A stretch of 64,000 nt of DNA from Bifidobacterium breve (lineage in GTDB: Bacteria > Actinomycetota > Actinomycetes > Nanopelagicales > Nanopelagicaceae): NCBI GenBank assembly GCA_945881945.1, contig CAMCVO010000004.1:20354-84353 (forward strand). Reading direction: 5' to 3'. Shown piece after piece: positions 54,178-63,272 of the stretch. The notes beneath the pieces were generated by a model. That model was not told the DNA's origin, did not search any database, and saw nothing but the letters and a program-made list of their open reading frames with translations. Position numbers and translations under genes: made by a program. How positions within the stretch are numbered: position 1 is the stretch's first letter; each line of letters opens with the position of its first letter.

Positions 54178-54624
54178 ATGATGAGCATTAAAATTCGCCC
54201 AATCACCCCAGCTGATAAACCTCGGTGGCTTGAGTTGTTTAAAGAGTACATAGTTTTCTATGAATCTAAATTATCTGATGAACAGTATGAATTAACTTGG
54301 GAGCGAATCAACTCTGATTTTAATATCACCGGTTTATTAGCAGAAAAAGATGGTCAAGTTGTTGGATTTACTCATTACATTTTTCGCCCCTCAACCTGGG
54401 AGGTTGAAGATTTTTGCTACCTAGAGGATTTATATGTGGATCCAAAGGTTAGAGGTGGCGGGGTTGGTAGAGCGTTAATCAAAGCGGTTGAGGAGATTGC
54501 AATTGCCACAGGATCAAAACGGCTTTACTGGACTACCGCACCTGATAATGAAACAGCTAGAAAACTCTATGACAAGGTTGCTATCAATAACAGAGTGCAA
54601 TACAAGATTTATTTAAATCAATAA
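54178..54624 (+). CDS. GNAT family N-acetyltransferase
   Basis: The 148-residue protein has VRGGGVGRALIKAVEEIA (acetyl-CoA loop) and a terminal NETARKLYDKV block. A TAGGCT -10 box (54169-54174) puts the likely transcription start at the second ATG (54181), giving MSIKIRP as a leaderless start. The 4-residue difference does not matter for function. It is a different subgroup from the 53395 gene; the substrate is unknown. Confidence 0.87.
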   Translation: MMSIKIRPITPADKPRWLELFKEYIVFYESKLSDEQYELTWERINSDFNITGLLAEKDGQVVGFTHYIFRPSTWEVEDFCYLEDLYVDPKVRGGGVGRALIKAVEEIAIATGSKRLYWTTAPDNETARKLYDKVAINNRVQYKIYLNQ

Positions 54625-54631
54625 CTAGAGC

Positions 54632-55522
54632 TTAAGAATTACCACTCCTACCCTCATTTGTGACTATCAAAGTACCAATCGCAGCAAGTGACATACCAAC
54701 TAACCCAATTAAATTAATAGTTTCACCAAACAAGAAGTAGGCCTGGATTGCAGTTAGTGGAGGAACTAGATAGTACAAACTTGAAACTGAAGAGGCGCTG
54801 CCTTTGCGCAAGAGATAAAACAGGAGAAAAATTGAACCAATTGATAGGGCAACAACGATCCAGGTTAGAGCTAAAATAAACTCTAGAGTTAAATCTATTT
54901 TTAATGGTTCGAAAATTACTGAGGCAATTGCGAAGATAAAAGTTGCTGCAGCAAATTGCACTGCCGTACCTGCCAAAAATGGAATCTCAGATCCACCTTT
55001 CTTTTGGATCAGATAGCCCGCGGCCGTACCTAGTAACGCTAAAACACATACTGATATGCCAAGAGTTGAAAAACCAAATGAAAGATCACCTTGAAATAAT
55101 TTTGGAATTAACAAGAAAGTGACTCCAATGAAGCCAAGCAAAAGCCCAAAAACTTGTTTATAACTTAATCTCTCATTTAAAAGTGGAATGGCGAGCGCTG
55201 AGACCAATATTGGTTGCAAACTCACAATTACTGCGGTAATCCCCGCTGGAATATCAATAGAAACAGCATAGAAAACACCACCTATATAAATAACATGCAG
55301 GAAAATACTAACCAAAATAGATTGTTTAATCTGCCACCAAGTAATTCTTAGAGATTCACCGATTGCCTTTGCAATCACCACTAAAATAAGGGTTGCAAAG
55401 AAGTATCTGATAGTTAAGAAAACAAAGGGCTCAGAGTATGGAAGTATGTATTTAGCGCCAATGAATCCTGTACTCCACAGAAGTACAAATATGATCGGTG
55501 CAAAGCTTTTCAATTTGCCCAT
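54632..55522 (-). CDS. EamA/DMT family transporter
   Basis: The 296-residue protein has ten hydrophobic segments in two EamA repeats (about 5-135 and 148-290), each ending in a P-x2-x-A-Y/L helix (LLNERLSYKQVFGLLLG, LTAIQAYFLFG). DMT transporters export amino acids, nucleotides or drugs. It converges on the GNAT gene with 7 bases between them. The substrate cannot be told. Confidence 0.87.
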   Translation of the reverse strand: MGKLKSFAPIIFVLLWSTGFIGAKYILPYSEPFVFLTIRYFFATLILVVIAKAIGESLRITWWQIKQSILVSIFLHVIYIGGVFYAVSIDIPAGITAVIVSLQPILVSALAIPLLNERLSYKQVFGLLLGFIGVTFLLIPKLFQGDLSFGFSTLGISVCVLALLGTAAGYLIQKKGGSEIPFLAGTAVQFAAATFIFAIASVIFEPLKIDLTLEFILALTWIVVALSIGSIFLLFYLLRKGSASSVSSLYYLVPPLTAIQAYFLFGETINLIGLVGMSLAAIGTLIVTNEGRSGNS

Positions 55523-55642
55523 TGTTTAAGGCTAAAGGTCAGGCAGGTCAAAGCAAAATTACACACGGAGTAAGTGTTATTCTTACTCCATACTGCGGTA
55601 GTCAAATTCAGTAAATCTAAGATCAAGAGTTGGGGATGGAAA

Positions 55643-56530
55643 ATGGATTCAGCGCAATTGGCTCAAATAAAAAATAATAAGGGGTTTATTGCAGCCCTTG
55701 ATCAAAGTGGGGGCTCCACTCCAAAAGCTTTATCCCTGTATGGCGTAGAGGCCGGGGCATACTCAGGTGATGAGCAGATGTTTGATCTAGTACATCAAAT
55801 GCGGACGCGAATCATTAAATCACCCTCCTTCACCGCTGAGCGGGTAATTGGTGTGATCCTCTTTGAAATGACTATGGATCGCATGATTGATGGAATGGGA
55901 AGTGCTGAGTATTTATGGCAGAGAAAAAAGATTGTGCCGTTTCTAAAGATTGATAGTGGGTTGGCTGAGGAAAAGGATGGTGCTCAAATAATGAAACCGA
56001 TTCCTGAGTTGGATAATAGATTAAAGAGTGCACTATCTCATGGTGTCTTTGGTACCAAAATGAGATCAGTCATTAAACAGGCCAATCCAGTAGGCATTAA
56101 TGCAGTAGTTGAGCAACAGTTTCAAATTGCTAAATTAATCTGTGCAAAAGAGTTAGTGCCAATCATTGAGCCAGAGGTTGATATTAAATGTCCAGATAAG
56201 GCAGCCGCTGAAGAGTTACTGCTTACAGCATTAAGTAAGCAGTTAGACAAATTAAAGCCTAATGAGAATGTAATGCTTAAGTTGACCTTGCCAGAAAAAG
56301 CTGGTTTTTACTCCCAACTTGCCAACCATCCACAGGTAGTAAGAGTTGTTGCTCTCTCAGGTGGCTACAGCAGGGATTATGCAAATGAGGTTTTGGCTAA
56401 AAATCCTCAGTTAATTGCCAGCTTCTCACGTGCTCTAACAGAGGGCTTAAATGCACAACAAAGCCAGCAGGAGTTTGATGCAATGTTAGAGACAACAATT
56501 CAAGCAATCTATAAAGCTTCAGTTAAGTAA
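55643..56530 (+). CDS. Fructose-bisphosphate aldolase class I
   Basis: The enzyme of about 295 residues has KGFIAALDQSGGSTPKALSLYG, FLKIDSGLAEEK and FGTKMRSVIK, typical of the short bacterial class I aldolases. Lys residues in these blocks form the Schiff base. It cleaves fructose-1,6-bisphosphate in glycolysis. I start it at ATG 55643 (MDSAQL) rather than the frame start at 55574, as the family begins here. The upstream 70 bases hold only non-conserved hydrophobic codons. Confidence 0.88.
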   Translation: MDSAQLAQIKNNKGFIAALDQSGGSTPKALSLYGVEAGAYSGDEQMFDLVHQMRTRIIKSPSFTAERVIGVILFEMTMDRMIDGMGSAEYLWQRKKIVPFLKIDSGLAEEKDGAQIMKPIPELDNRLKSALSHGVFGTKMRSVIKQANPVGINAVVEQQFQIAKLICAKELVPIIEPEVDIKCPDKAAAEELLLTALSKQLDKLKPNENVMLKLTLPEKAGFYSQLANHPQVVRVVALSGGYSRDYANEVLAKNPQLIASFSRALTEGLNAQQSQQEFDAMLETTIQAIYKASVK

Positions 56531-56602
56531 TTATTACCTTCCCTGTCTCTAACTCTTTAAGTAGGATTAGATCAACTTCGATAATTATTAATAGAGGGTT
56601 TT

Positions 56603-57763
56603 ATGGCCGCCACGATAGTTGAGACCGCACCTTTAGTTCTTAACGTGGGCGTGGTATTACTTGCAGCTGCCACCATGGGATTTGTTGCCCGTAAATTTGG
56701 CCTACCTGCAGTCTTTGGATACATTTTTACTGGTTTGCTTGTCTCACCCTTCACGCCCGGCTTTGTCGCCGATAACAATCAGTTAGCCCTCTTGGCAGAT
56801 ATTGGTGTGGTCTTGTTGTTATTTGAAGTTGGTATTGAAATCGATTTAAAGCGAATGGGCAAGGAAAATCGCGCAATTCTCTGGGGTGCACCAGCACAGA
56901 TTGCTATCGGAGTTTTAGTTGGCACGCCTTTGTTTCTCTGGCTTGATATGCCGATATTTGGCGCTCTATTACTATCACTTTCAATTTCAATCTCCTCAAG
57001 TGTAGTGATTGTAAATATCACTAGAAGTCCAAGAAGAACTATTAACTCAGCAACTGGGGATGCGATGGTTGGCTGGGCGATTATGCAAGATATTGTGGGC
57101 GTAAGTGCTGCGGTAATTATCTTGACTGTATTTGGTGAGAGTGAGAAATCACTACCGGTGGCAATTGCTGGATTATTTGGCTTTATCTTGCTTGCCTATG
57201 CCTGCTCAAAACTTTTGCCAAAACTTTTAAGAATGGTCAGGTGGGAGAAGGATCTATTTTTAATTTACTCAGTCTCTGTTGGACTTGTGCTAGCTGCATT
57301 AGGCACTGTGGTCTTTGGAATTCCTATGGCTTTAGCAGCATTTATTGCTGGTCTATCTATAAATCAGAGCCAAGATACCGATGAGGTTCGAAAAGCTATT
57401 CTGCCATTTAGAGATCTATTTGCGGTGCTATTTTTTGTCGTAATTGGAACCTTGATCCAGCCAAGTAATTTATCGCAAGCCTGGCCGTTTGCTCTCACAT
57501 TTTTACTACTCGTTGTTTTTTCAAAGACAATTCCTACCGCTTTACTGGTAAGGATGGGAAAGTTAAAGGTTCAGGAAATGCAATTTGGAGTTGGAATTAG
57601 TCAGATTGGTGAGTTTTCTTTCGTATTAGGAAGTATTGCATTTGCGCAAGAGGCTATTACTGAATCTCAATACACTGGTTTATTAGTGGCGGTTGTAATT
57701 TCAATTGTTGCATCAAGCTTGCTGGTAAGAAAAGTTGGTTCAAAGCCAACTGATAAAAACTAA
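56603..57763 (+). CDS. Cation:proton antiporter, CPA2/KefB type (membrane domain only)
   Basis: The 386-residue protein has 11-12 hydrophobic segments and the CPA2 pattern GFVARKFGLPAVFGYIFTGLL at the start and DIGVVLLLFEVGIEID. It ends after the membrane domain; the TrkA-N/RCK domain of Kef proteins is missing. It moves K+ or Na+ against protons. The next gene is NhaA on the opposite strand, so both ion exchangers are side by side. Confidence 0.88.
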   Translation: MAATIVETAPLVLNVGVVLLAAATMGFVARKFGLPAVFGYIFTGLLVSPFTPGFVADNNQLALLADIGVVLLLFEVGIEIDLKRMGKENRAILWGAPAQIAIGVLVGTPLFLWLDMPIFGALLLSLSISISSSVVIVNITRSPRRTINSATGDAMVGWAIMQDIVGVSAAVIILTVFGESEKSLPVAIAGLFGFILLAYACSKLLPKLLRMVRWEKDLFLIYSVSVGLVLAALGTVVFGIPMALAAFIAGLSINQSQDTDEVRKAILPFRDLFAVLFFVVIGTLIQPSNLSQAWPFALTFLLLVVFSKTIPTALLVRMGKLKVQEMQFGVGISQIGEFSFVLGSIAFAQEAITESQYTGLLVAVVISIVASSLLVRKVGSKPTDKN

Positions 57764-57792
57764 TTACTTTAAGCTCGGACTTAAGAGTAACT

Positions 57793-57811
57793 TTTAGCTT
57801 AATCAGCTAAA
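57793..57811. terminator. Weak AT-rich hairpin between converging antiporter genes
   Basis: TTTAGCT-TAATC-AGCTAAA forms a perfect 7-bp stem in the 79-base gap between the two genes. It has few GC pairs and no strong T run. It may serve as a bidirectional end signal. Confidence 0.3.
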
Positions 57812-57842
57812 GAGTTAATTACTACGGATAATAAGAAGAAAA

Positions 57843-59039
57843 CTAGACTCTATTTTTTGCCACAACTTTAAACAAAAATACGCTAAGTAGTGCGCTAACA
57901 AATGAGGCAACTATTACTGAAAAAACCGCCAGATCTTGGGTAGCGGGATCTGAAAAGGCTAGATTTGCAATAAATATTGCAACGGTAAAGCCAATTCCAG
58001 CAGCACTTCCCGTTGCTAGTAAATCAATATTTTTTGCATCTTGCGGGTATTGGCCCAATCGAATCTTTCTTGCCAATATCACCGCTGCTAGAACACCTAT
58101 TGGCTTACCCAACACCAATCCAGCAAAAATACCCCAGGCAATTGGTGAATTAATTGCATCTGAAATTGATTGATTGGTAATTATCACGCCGGTATTTGCA
58201 AATGCAAAGAGTGGAATTATTACAAAGCTGCTCCATGGGTGGATCTTCTCCTCTAGCCATTCAATTACTGAGAGCTGACCATCCTCACCATCTTTTAACT
58301 TTGAGTTTAATTTAATTATGTTTGGTGTCATCAGGCCCAAAACAACGCCGGCAAGGGTTGGGTGAACCCCACTCTTATACATGCAGTACCAAAGAGCTAC
58401 TCCTAGTAATACATACACAAAGGTTGAGGTAGCGCCAAGTTTTTTAAAGGTATGTATGGTGGCAATTGCTATTGCCCCAGCTGCAATCCAAGAGAAATTA
58501 ACCCCAGTTGAGTAGATCAATGCAATTATCAAAATTGCGCCGATATCATCAATTACAGCAAGTGCTAAAAGAAATGATCGCAAAGATGCCACCGCACTTG
58601 ATCCAACTAGTGCTAATAAACCAACCGCTAAGGCAATATCTGTTGCTACCGGTACTCCCCAACCATTTGCATCAACTCTTCCAGCAATTGCAAGATAAAT
58701 TCCGGCAGGAAGGGCCATTCCACCAATTGCTGCCACAAAGGGCATGATCGCTTTTTTAAAGGAGGAAAGATGTCCTGAGGTTAACTCTCGCTTTATTTCA
58801 AGACCCACCACAAAGAAGAAAATGGTCATCAGTACATAATTAATGCTTTTTAAAATTGTTAGATTTAGGTAAATAGCACCTAGTGAGATCTCAAAATCAA
58901 AGGCTAAGGTGTCAAAGTAGGTATCAGAAAAGGGTGAGTTAGCAATTAGCAATCCCAGGAAGGAGGCGATCAGAATTAAAATACCGCTGGCAGATTCTCG
59001 GTGGAGAAAATCTCGTAGCGGTCTAATTACTCGATTCAT
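57843..59039 (-). CDS. nhaA: Na+/H+ antiporter NhaA
   Basis: The 398-residue protein has 11-12 hydrophobic segments and the NhaA hallmark GWGVPVATDIALAVGLLALVG, which carries the first transport Asp, and a second Asp pair in the AVIDDIGAILII helix. The N-terminal block RDFLHRESASGILILIASFLGLLIANSP is also typical. It exchanges protons for sodium across the membrane and holds pH and salt balance. Confidence 0.95.
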   Translation of the reverse strand: MNRVIRPLRDFLHRESASGILILIASFLGLLIANSPFSDTYFDTLAFDFEISLGAIYLNLTILKSINYVLMTIFFFVVGLEIKRELTSGHLSSFKKAIMPFVAAIGGMALPAGIYLAIAGRVDANGWGVPVATDIALAVGLLALVGSSAVASLRSFLLALAVIDDIGAILIIALIYSTGVNFSWIAAGAIAIATIHTFKKLGATSTFVYVLLGVALWYCMYKSGVHPTLAGVVLGLMTPNIIKLNSKLKDGEDGQLSVIEWLEEKIHPWSSFVIIPLFAFANTGVIITNQSISDAINSPIAWGIFAGLVLGKPIGVLAAVILARKIRLGQYPQDAKNIDLLATGSAAGIGFTVAIFIANLAFSDPATQDLAVFSVIVASFVSALLSVFLFKVVAKNRV

Positions 59040-59276
59040 ATTCCCAAGGTATCACTTTTGCCTTAATTAATTACGCTCTTGGCAGATTGTTATGGCTAGC
59101 TTTTGTTTTTTGAGTCTTTACTCTGGTCAGCAATCTGTTTTCGAACACCATCCATATCTAACTCCTACACCTTATCGATTACCTCATCTAAGGCTGAGGC
59201 TGGCAAAGCTTACTGATGAAGCAAAAGCTAAATTTATTAATTAGGTTTGTACCCATTCTTAGGTCAAAATAAGCAT
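59040..59276. other. Intergenic stretch with ORF remnants
   Basis: No convincing gene is seen. On the minus strand a 19-codon ORF (59096-59155, MDGVRKQIADQSKDSKNKS) has a TAGGAG ribosome binding site six bases before its ATG. On the plus strand an open frame without a start ends in RLAKLTDEAKAKFIN at about 59242. These may be pieces of a decayed gene. The promoter of the MFS gene at 59277 must lie at the right end. Confidence 0.4.
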
Positions 59277-60485
59277 ATGAATAAGTCTCAGCCGGTTGTG
59301 CTTCACCAGCTTTCAAATTTTGCTTCAGGTCTTGGAAACTCCATAGTCATGATCACCATCCCATGGTTGATTCTTCAAGAGACAGGATCCCCAGCATTTG
59401 CAGGATTAGTTGCAGCGATTTCAGCTCTTCCTGGTCTTTTTATCTCACCAATAGGAGGATGGCTAGTCGACCACATTGGGCGACGCTCTGTAAGTGTTGG
59501 AGCAGATTTACTATCTTCACTCTCAGTAATGGCATTTCCAATAGTGGCGCTAACCTCAGATTTAACCAGCCTTACCATTCTTTTAATTGCTGTAGTTGGT
59601 GCCATATTTGATCCAGCCGGCTACACAGCTCGTAAGACATTGCTTGCAGATGTGGCAAAAGCATCTGAGATAAAGCTTGATCGATTAAATGGAATCCACG
59701 ATGGCTTTATGGGACTTGCCTGGATTATTGGACCGGCAGTTGGAGCTGGCTTAATTTCAACAATTGGCGCTGTTAATTCATTTTGGGTATCAGCGGCTTT
59801 GTTTATCATTGCAGCATTAGCAATCGCTTTTTTACGGGTTGGTAATCTCGGTAGAGATGCTCGAGATTTAGCTGAGCAACGGGGTGAAGTTAGCAATAGA
59901 AGTATTCGTGTTGGTTTTCAAGTTCTATGGAATGACAAGCTGCTTCGCACAATAACAATTTCGATTTTAGTTCTTGCCGCTGTCTATCTACCAACAGAAA
60001 CAGTTGTCCTTCCCACCTATTTTGAACAGTTAGATAACCCTGCCGGTCTTGGAATTGTTATCTCCGCACTTGCTGCTGGATCAACAATTGGATCTTTTGG
60101 GTATGGCTGGATAAGCACACGGCTATCTCGCAGAAGACTAGTTCGCATGATTCTGATCGGAACGGCGGTAAGTATTATTCCGATGGCCTTCCTACCGCCA
60201 CTGCCATTGTTAGCTACTGCCGCTTTCTTTTTAGGTTTATCTTGGGGCCCCTTTAATCCGTTGATCAGCACCTTAATTCAGCAAAGAGTTCCAGCCGATC
60301 AACAAGGGCGAGTCTTTGGTGTGCAAACTGCAGTCTTTTACGCAGCGCCACCTTTAGGTATGGTGATAAGTGGTTTATCGGTTGAAAATGTAGGAGTTAA
60401 GACAACATATCTGTTTCTAGCAGCAATACTTTCTACTACTGCAATTCTTGCACTGCTGACAAAATCACTGCGTTCCAAGTTTTAA
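59277..60485 (+). CDS. MFS transporter (enterobactin/EntS-like, MFS_3 type)
   Basis: The 402-residue protein has 12 hydrophobic segments. VITIPWLILQETGSPAFAGLVAA and GGWLVDHIGRRSVSVGADLLSS are the helix 1-3 block of this MFS subgroup. The second half repeats it with RLSRRRLVRMILIG and GPFNPLISTLIQQRVPADQQGRVFG. I start it at ATG 59277 (MNKSQPVVL) rather than the frame start at 59247. It is probably an exporter. The first of the 3' rnpB-like repeats lies 12 bases after its stop, so this is the last gene of the ordinary chromosome side. Confidence 0.88.
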   Translation: MNKSQPVVLHQLSNFASGLGNSIVMITIPWLILQETGSPAFAGLVAAISALPGLFISPIGGWLVDHIGRRSVSVGADLLSSLSVMAFPIVALTSDLTSLTILLIAVVGAIFDPAGYTARKTLLADVAKASEIKLDRLNGIHDGFMGLAWIIGPAVGAGLISTIGAVNSFWVSAALFIIAALAIAFLRVGNLGRDARDLAEQRGEVSNRSIRVGFQVLWNDKLLRTITISILVLAAVYLPTETVVLPTYFEQLDNPAGLGIVISALAAGSTIGSFGYGWISTRLSRRRLVRMILIGTAVSIIPMAFLPPLPLLATAAFFLGLSWGPFNPLISTLIQQRVPADQQGRVFGVQTAVFYAAPPLGMVISGLSVENVGVKTTYLFLAAILSTTAILALLTKSLRSKF

Positions 60486-60496
60486 TCGTAAGAGTT

Positions 60497-60519
60497 AAAG
60501 AATTACCCCATAAGCCGGA
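60497..60519 (-). repeat. rnpB-tail-like repeat, copy A (diverged)
   Basis: Copy A reads CCCCATAAGCCGGA at its core and is 3 bases shorter in the GAGTCG part than copies B to F. The bases right of it (GACGAC..TGTTAT..CGTGAGC, 60519-60541) match those right of copy F, so A and F share more than the core. It lies 12 bases after the MFS stop. Confidence 0.75.
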
Positions 60520-60622
60520 GACGACATTGTTATCCGTGAGCTCATGTTAAGAAAAGATAACTGCCCCAAGTTTTGCCCCCAAAGATTGAAGGCAACCGCT
60601 GATTGCCGTGATTGAGAAAGAC

Positions 60623-61210
60623 TTAGCAAGGTGCTCCGGGTTCAGGGGTATCTGGTCCTTGGGTAAAGGCTTTTAAGAAGACTGCAATACGAGAGTCTGA
60701 TGCGTTATCAACTGATAACTGCTTACCCCATGCACTTAAAACTATTGGAGAAGCTAAGTTGTCATAGGGAGCGATTAAGCGGTATGGGTTTGAAGTGACA
60801 AAGGATTCAAGGGTTTTGATCTGATCTTTTGGCAATGTGGTTTGGTATGAGATCCAGGCTGCTCCGTGCTCAAGTGAGTGAACACTCATCGATGTATTAA
60901 CAGGTGATTTGTAGATTCCACACTCAGTCCAATTAGCTGCATGATCTCCCCCGGTTGGAGGCAAAGTTGTTGGAGCAAGAGCTGTAGCGATGTGGTTACG
61001 TGAAAGTCCAGTGAAGCTTTCAACTCCTGCGATTGGCTTAGAGGCTGCTAAATTAAGAGCGCTCTCTTGATTATTGGAGTTAATTATTGAAAAGGTAGTG
61101 GCGCCAATTAGCGCAAGTATGAGTACAAGGCCAGTGCCGTATATATAGAACTTACTTTGTCGCTCGCTGGAGTCGAACATAGGCTTTCCCTTATTTTTCT
61201 TTGAGCTCAT
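60623..61210 (-). CDS. DUF3105 domain protein
   Basis: The 195-residue protein has one membrane segment (YIYGTGLVLILALIGATTFS, about 23-43) and an extracytoplasmic DUF3105 domain: LPPTGGDHAANWTECGIY, then VHSLEHGAAWISY and PYDNLASPIVLSAWGKQL. The DUF3105 family is common in actinobacteria and has no known function. The two His-rich blocks (PTGGDH and HSLEHG) suggest metal binding. The gene is bounded by repeats A and B. Confidence 0.85.
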   Translation of the reverse strand: MSSKKNKGKPMFDSSERQSKFYIYGTGLVLILALIGATTFSIINSNNQESALNLAASKPIAGVESFTGLSRNHIATALAPTTLPPTGGDHAANWTECGIYKSPVNTSMSVHSLEHGAAWISYQTTLPKDQIKTLESFVTSNPYRLIAPYDNLASPIVLSAWGKQLSVDNASDSRIAVFLKAFTQGPDTPEPGAPC

Positions 61211-61350
61211 TTGGACGATACTTCCCTTAGGTGGTTGTGGTAGAGAATTTTATCAATAAACCATTAATCTGCGACAGGTTATGTAACAACTTGTACAAAC
61301 ATTTTTGGGCAAAGTAAGCGTGAATTGACTTCACTAACTATAAAAATAAA

Positions 61351-61373
61351 GAAGAGTCGCCCTATAAGCCGGA
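61351..61373 (-). repeat. rnpB-tail-like repeat, copy B
   Basis: GAGTCGCCCTATAAGCCGGA (preceded by AAAGAA) is identical to copies C, D and F in this core. On the minus strand it reads TCCGGCTTATAGGGCGACTC, followed by a T-rich stretch. This resembles the conserved 3' end of bacterial RNase P RNA. It lies 6 bases from the end of the next gene. Confidence 0.85.
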
Positions 61374-61378
61374 AAGAT

Positions 61379-61828
61379 CTAGTTTGGCTTTTTGTTCCAA
61401 AGCGAAACTAGGAATAAAACTAAAAGCAGATAAAAAGCTACCCCATTTAGTGCTTCACCGGGTGGTGTTCCTGTGGTCGTTAAATTCATCTGCTGTCCGG
61501 CAACAAAACGTAAGACTGGATCAAGGGCAAGAGTTAGCAAAATCAGTGGGGTTAATCCTGGATAACGGAAAAACAATACAAACAGGAGGACGGCAAGAAT
61601 AAGTTGTATTGCGCCCCATTGGTGAAAAATCGCAATGATGTTATCTCCGCCTTCAACCGATGTATCAATCCCAGCGATGCTCTGAGCGCCACCATCAGGG
61701 GCAAAGAGGTGAATGCAACTGCGAACAACCATAACTAACATATAGAGCAGAGCAATTAAACGAATTATGCGAAATCCCTCATACCTTGAAGGATTTTTTG
61801 GAAATACCTTATTGATATCAAACTTCAT
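61379..61828 (-). CDS. Hypothetical membrane protein
   Basis: I do not recognise this 149-residue protein. It has four hydrophobic segments (about 23-45, 70-90, 92-108, 125-145). The second half reads QWGAIQLILAVLLFVLFFRYPGLTPLILL. The end is basic (LWNKKPN). It is 8 bases upstream of the LmeA-like gene in the opposite order on the same strand (61837-62505 is transcribed first), so the two are a unit between repeats B and C. Confidence 0.6.
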   Translation of the reverse strand: MKFDINKVFPKNPSRYEGFRIIRLIALLYMLVMVVRSCIHLFAPDGGAQSIAGIDTSVEGGDNIIAIFHQWGAIQLILAVLLFVLFFRYPGLTPLILLTLALDPVLRFVAGQQMNLTTTGTPPGEALNGVAFYLLLVLFLVSLWNKKPN

Positions 61829-61836
61829 AGTTCCAA

Positions 61837-62505
61837 CTATAAACCAGATCCAAGATTGCCCAGTTGAATGTTTTTTCCGGACATTCTGACAGAAAGTCCT
61901 TTACTGCTGAGTGAAACGGATTTAACTTTAAGCCCCTTAGGTGGTGTCAAACTTCTTTGGCTCCTACTTTTAATTTGATTTTGAAGATCGGCCGGTAATG
62001 ATGCAGCAGGGATTTGATTGCCCAAGATTGAAACACTCTGAAGTTCAAAATAAAGCTGGCTATTTGAGTACTTTGGAATCAGGAGCGCTGTACCCATTCC
62101 ACCAGCTCCTGCTGCAACCTGGAGAGTATTACCCACAATTTGTGCATTATTAAATTCGGATTGTTTTGTAATTGTCGATGCAGGAATAGTGGCGGTTACT
62201 TCCAAAGAGCCAATCAGGGTTGGTTTTGCTTTACTGATGCTTGATGCGGATATGTTTAGCGAAGTCTTTGTGCCGCTCTCTTTAAGAGCAAAACTCTTGA
62301 TGTCTATGATTGCAGATTTAATCGAATCAGAAGCGAGGTTGCTCGGTACATCTGCCAGTGGAACAGAGGCGCTAATACCTGAAGCATTGGGCATCTCTCG
62401 CTGAACCTTTGAAGTGATCTGCGATGAAATGTATTGCTGAACTCCTACTACTCCACCCAGAAGAACAAATGCTGTTGCCGAAATTGCAATAGTTTTAATT
62501 TTCAT
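61837..62505 (-). CDS. DUF2993/LmeA-like protein
   Basis: The 222-residue protein has one N-terminal membrane segment or signal (AISATAFVLLGGVVGVQQYISSQI) followed by a beta-rich domain. Repeated strand pairs such as SIKSAIIDIKSFALKESG and PTLIGSLEVTATIPASTITKQ, and PPKGLKVKSVSLSSKGLSVRMSG near the end, fit DUF2993/LmeA, an actinobacterial family linked to lipomannan elongation and envelope phospholipid binding. It probably faces the outside of the membrane. It lies between repeats B and C. Confidence 0.75.
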   Translation of the reverse strand: MKIKTIAISATAFVLLGGVVGVQQYISSQITSKVQREMPNASGISASVPLADVPSNLASDSIKSAIIDIKSFALKESGTKTSLNISASSISKAKPTLIGSLEVTATIPASTITKQSEFNNAQIVGNTLQVAAGAGGMGTALLIPKYSNSQLYFELQSVSILGNQIPAASLPADLQNQIKSRSQRSLTPPKGLKVKSVSLSSKGLSVRMSGKNIQLGNLGSGL

Positions 62506-62576
62506 TCGGGGAACTTATCGGCTCAAAATTTTAAAATCTGTAACCACTGGTGTGAATTCCCTGTGAATATAGAAAA

Positions 62577-62599
62577 GAAGAGTCGCCCTATAAGCCGGA
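62577..62599 (-). repeat. rnpB-tail-like repeat, copy C
   Basis: The core is identical to copies B, D and F (GAGTCGCCCTATAAGCCGGA), preceded by AAAGAA. It is between the LmeA-like gene and the small membrane protein gene, which starts 7 bases right of it. Confidence 0.85.
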
Positions 62600-62605
62600 C
62601 TTTCG

Positions 62606-62833
62606 GTGGGGATGTATTATTCAGCCGTGTCTAAGAACCTGATTATTGGTTTCATTCTTCTGCCAATCGGAGTACTTCTAACTCCCCTGCTACCAGAATT
62701 TGGAGTACCGATCATCTTGCTGAGCACTCGATTTCTGCAGGAAAAGTATGAGTGGGCTCGTAGATTGAATCTTTGGGTTGATGCTAGGTTCAACGCCATA
62801 AAAGCTTGGTTTCGAAACCGTCGGAGTAAATAA
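62606..62833 (+). CDS. Small membrane protein, PGPGW-like
   Basis: The 75-residue protein has two hydrophobic segments (about 10-27 and 29-42) and an amphipathic end, VSKNLIIGFILLPIGVLLTPLLPEFGVPIILLSTRF then LNLWVDARFN. This resembles the PGPGW family of small membrane proteins (unknown function). GTG 62606 is the frame start; ATG 62612 is an alternative. The stop TAA at 62831-62833 overlaps repeat D by reading into its leading A bases. It lies between repeats C and D, on the plus strand unlike the other cassette genes. Confidence 0.65.
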   Translation: MGMYYSAVSKNLIIGFILLPIGVLLTPLLPEFGVPIILLSTRFLQEKYEWARRLNLWVDARFNAIKAWFRNRRSK

Positions 62834-62834
62834 A

Positions 62835-62857
62835 GAAGAGTCGCCCTATAAGCCGGA
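62835..62857 (-). repeat. rnpB-tail-like repeat, copy D
   Basis: Core identical to B, C and F. The stop codon of the plus-strand small membrane protein (62831-62833) is next to it, so the repeat directly follows the gene. Confidence 0.85.
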
Positions 62858-62896
62858 ATTGGGCCATCTTTTTAAGCGATAAGTTTTCAAGCCCCG

Positions 62897-63178
62897 CTAT
62901 TTTTTTCCCCTACTGGTTGTCTTATACTTTATTCCTTGATTATCGTAAGTAACCCACTCGCCAACGGGCTCTCCCTTTTCAAAATATCCTGAACGTTTAA
63001 TCGTGCCATCAATTCGGTACCACTCCCAATAACCTTCGGGTTGGTCGTCCACCATTTTTCCCTTTGACCAAACGGTGGCCCCATTCGCGTGGTATTTAAT
63101 CGTGTACCCGTCAATTACTTCTAACTTCTTTTCTTTAACGCCCTTTGGCTGAACCAAGTCACAATTTTTATCATCCAT
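62897..63178 (-). CDS. YwqK/MORN-like small repeat protein
   Basis: The 93-residue protein has MORN-type repeats: GYTIKYHANGATVWSKGKMVDDQPEGYWEWYR, then DGTIKRSGYFEKGEPVGEWVTYDNQG. Each unit is a short beta strand pair with G-x-W-x-x-Y. The YwqK/toxin-antitoxin name is often used for such proteins, but no toxin is next to it, so I take it as a MORN-repeat protein of unknown role. It sits between repeats D and E. Confidence 0.72.
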   Translation of the reverse strand: MDDKNCDLVQPKGVKEKKLEVIDGYTIKYHANGATVWSKGKMVDDQPEGYWEWYRIDGTIKRSGYFEKGEPVGEWVTYDNQGIKYKTTSRGKK

Positions 63179-63272
63179 GTCGTATCACCTCCCTTGCGCC
63201 AAATCTGAGACACAATCAATTTTCTTAATAGTTGCTCCCCGAATTAAATTCTTCAGTGCGTAAAACTAGGAA

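Noticed and set aside
59096..59155. 19-residue ORF with a ribosome binding site
   Set aside because: Too short and without a recognisable sequence; listed only as part of the gap.
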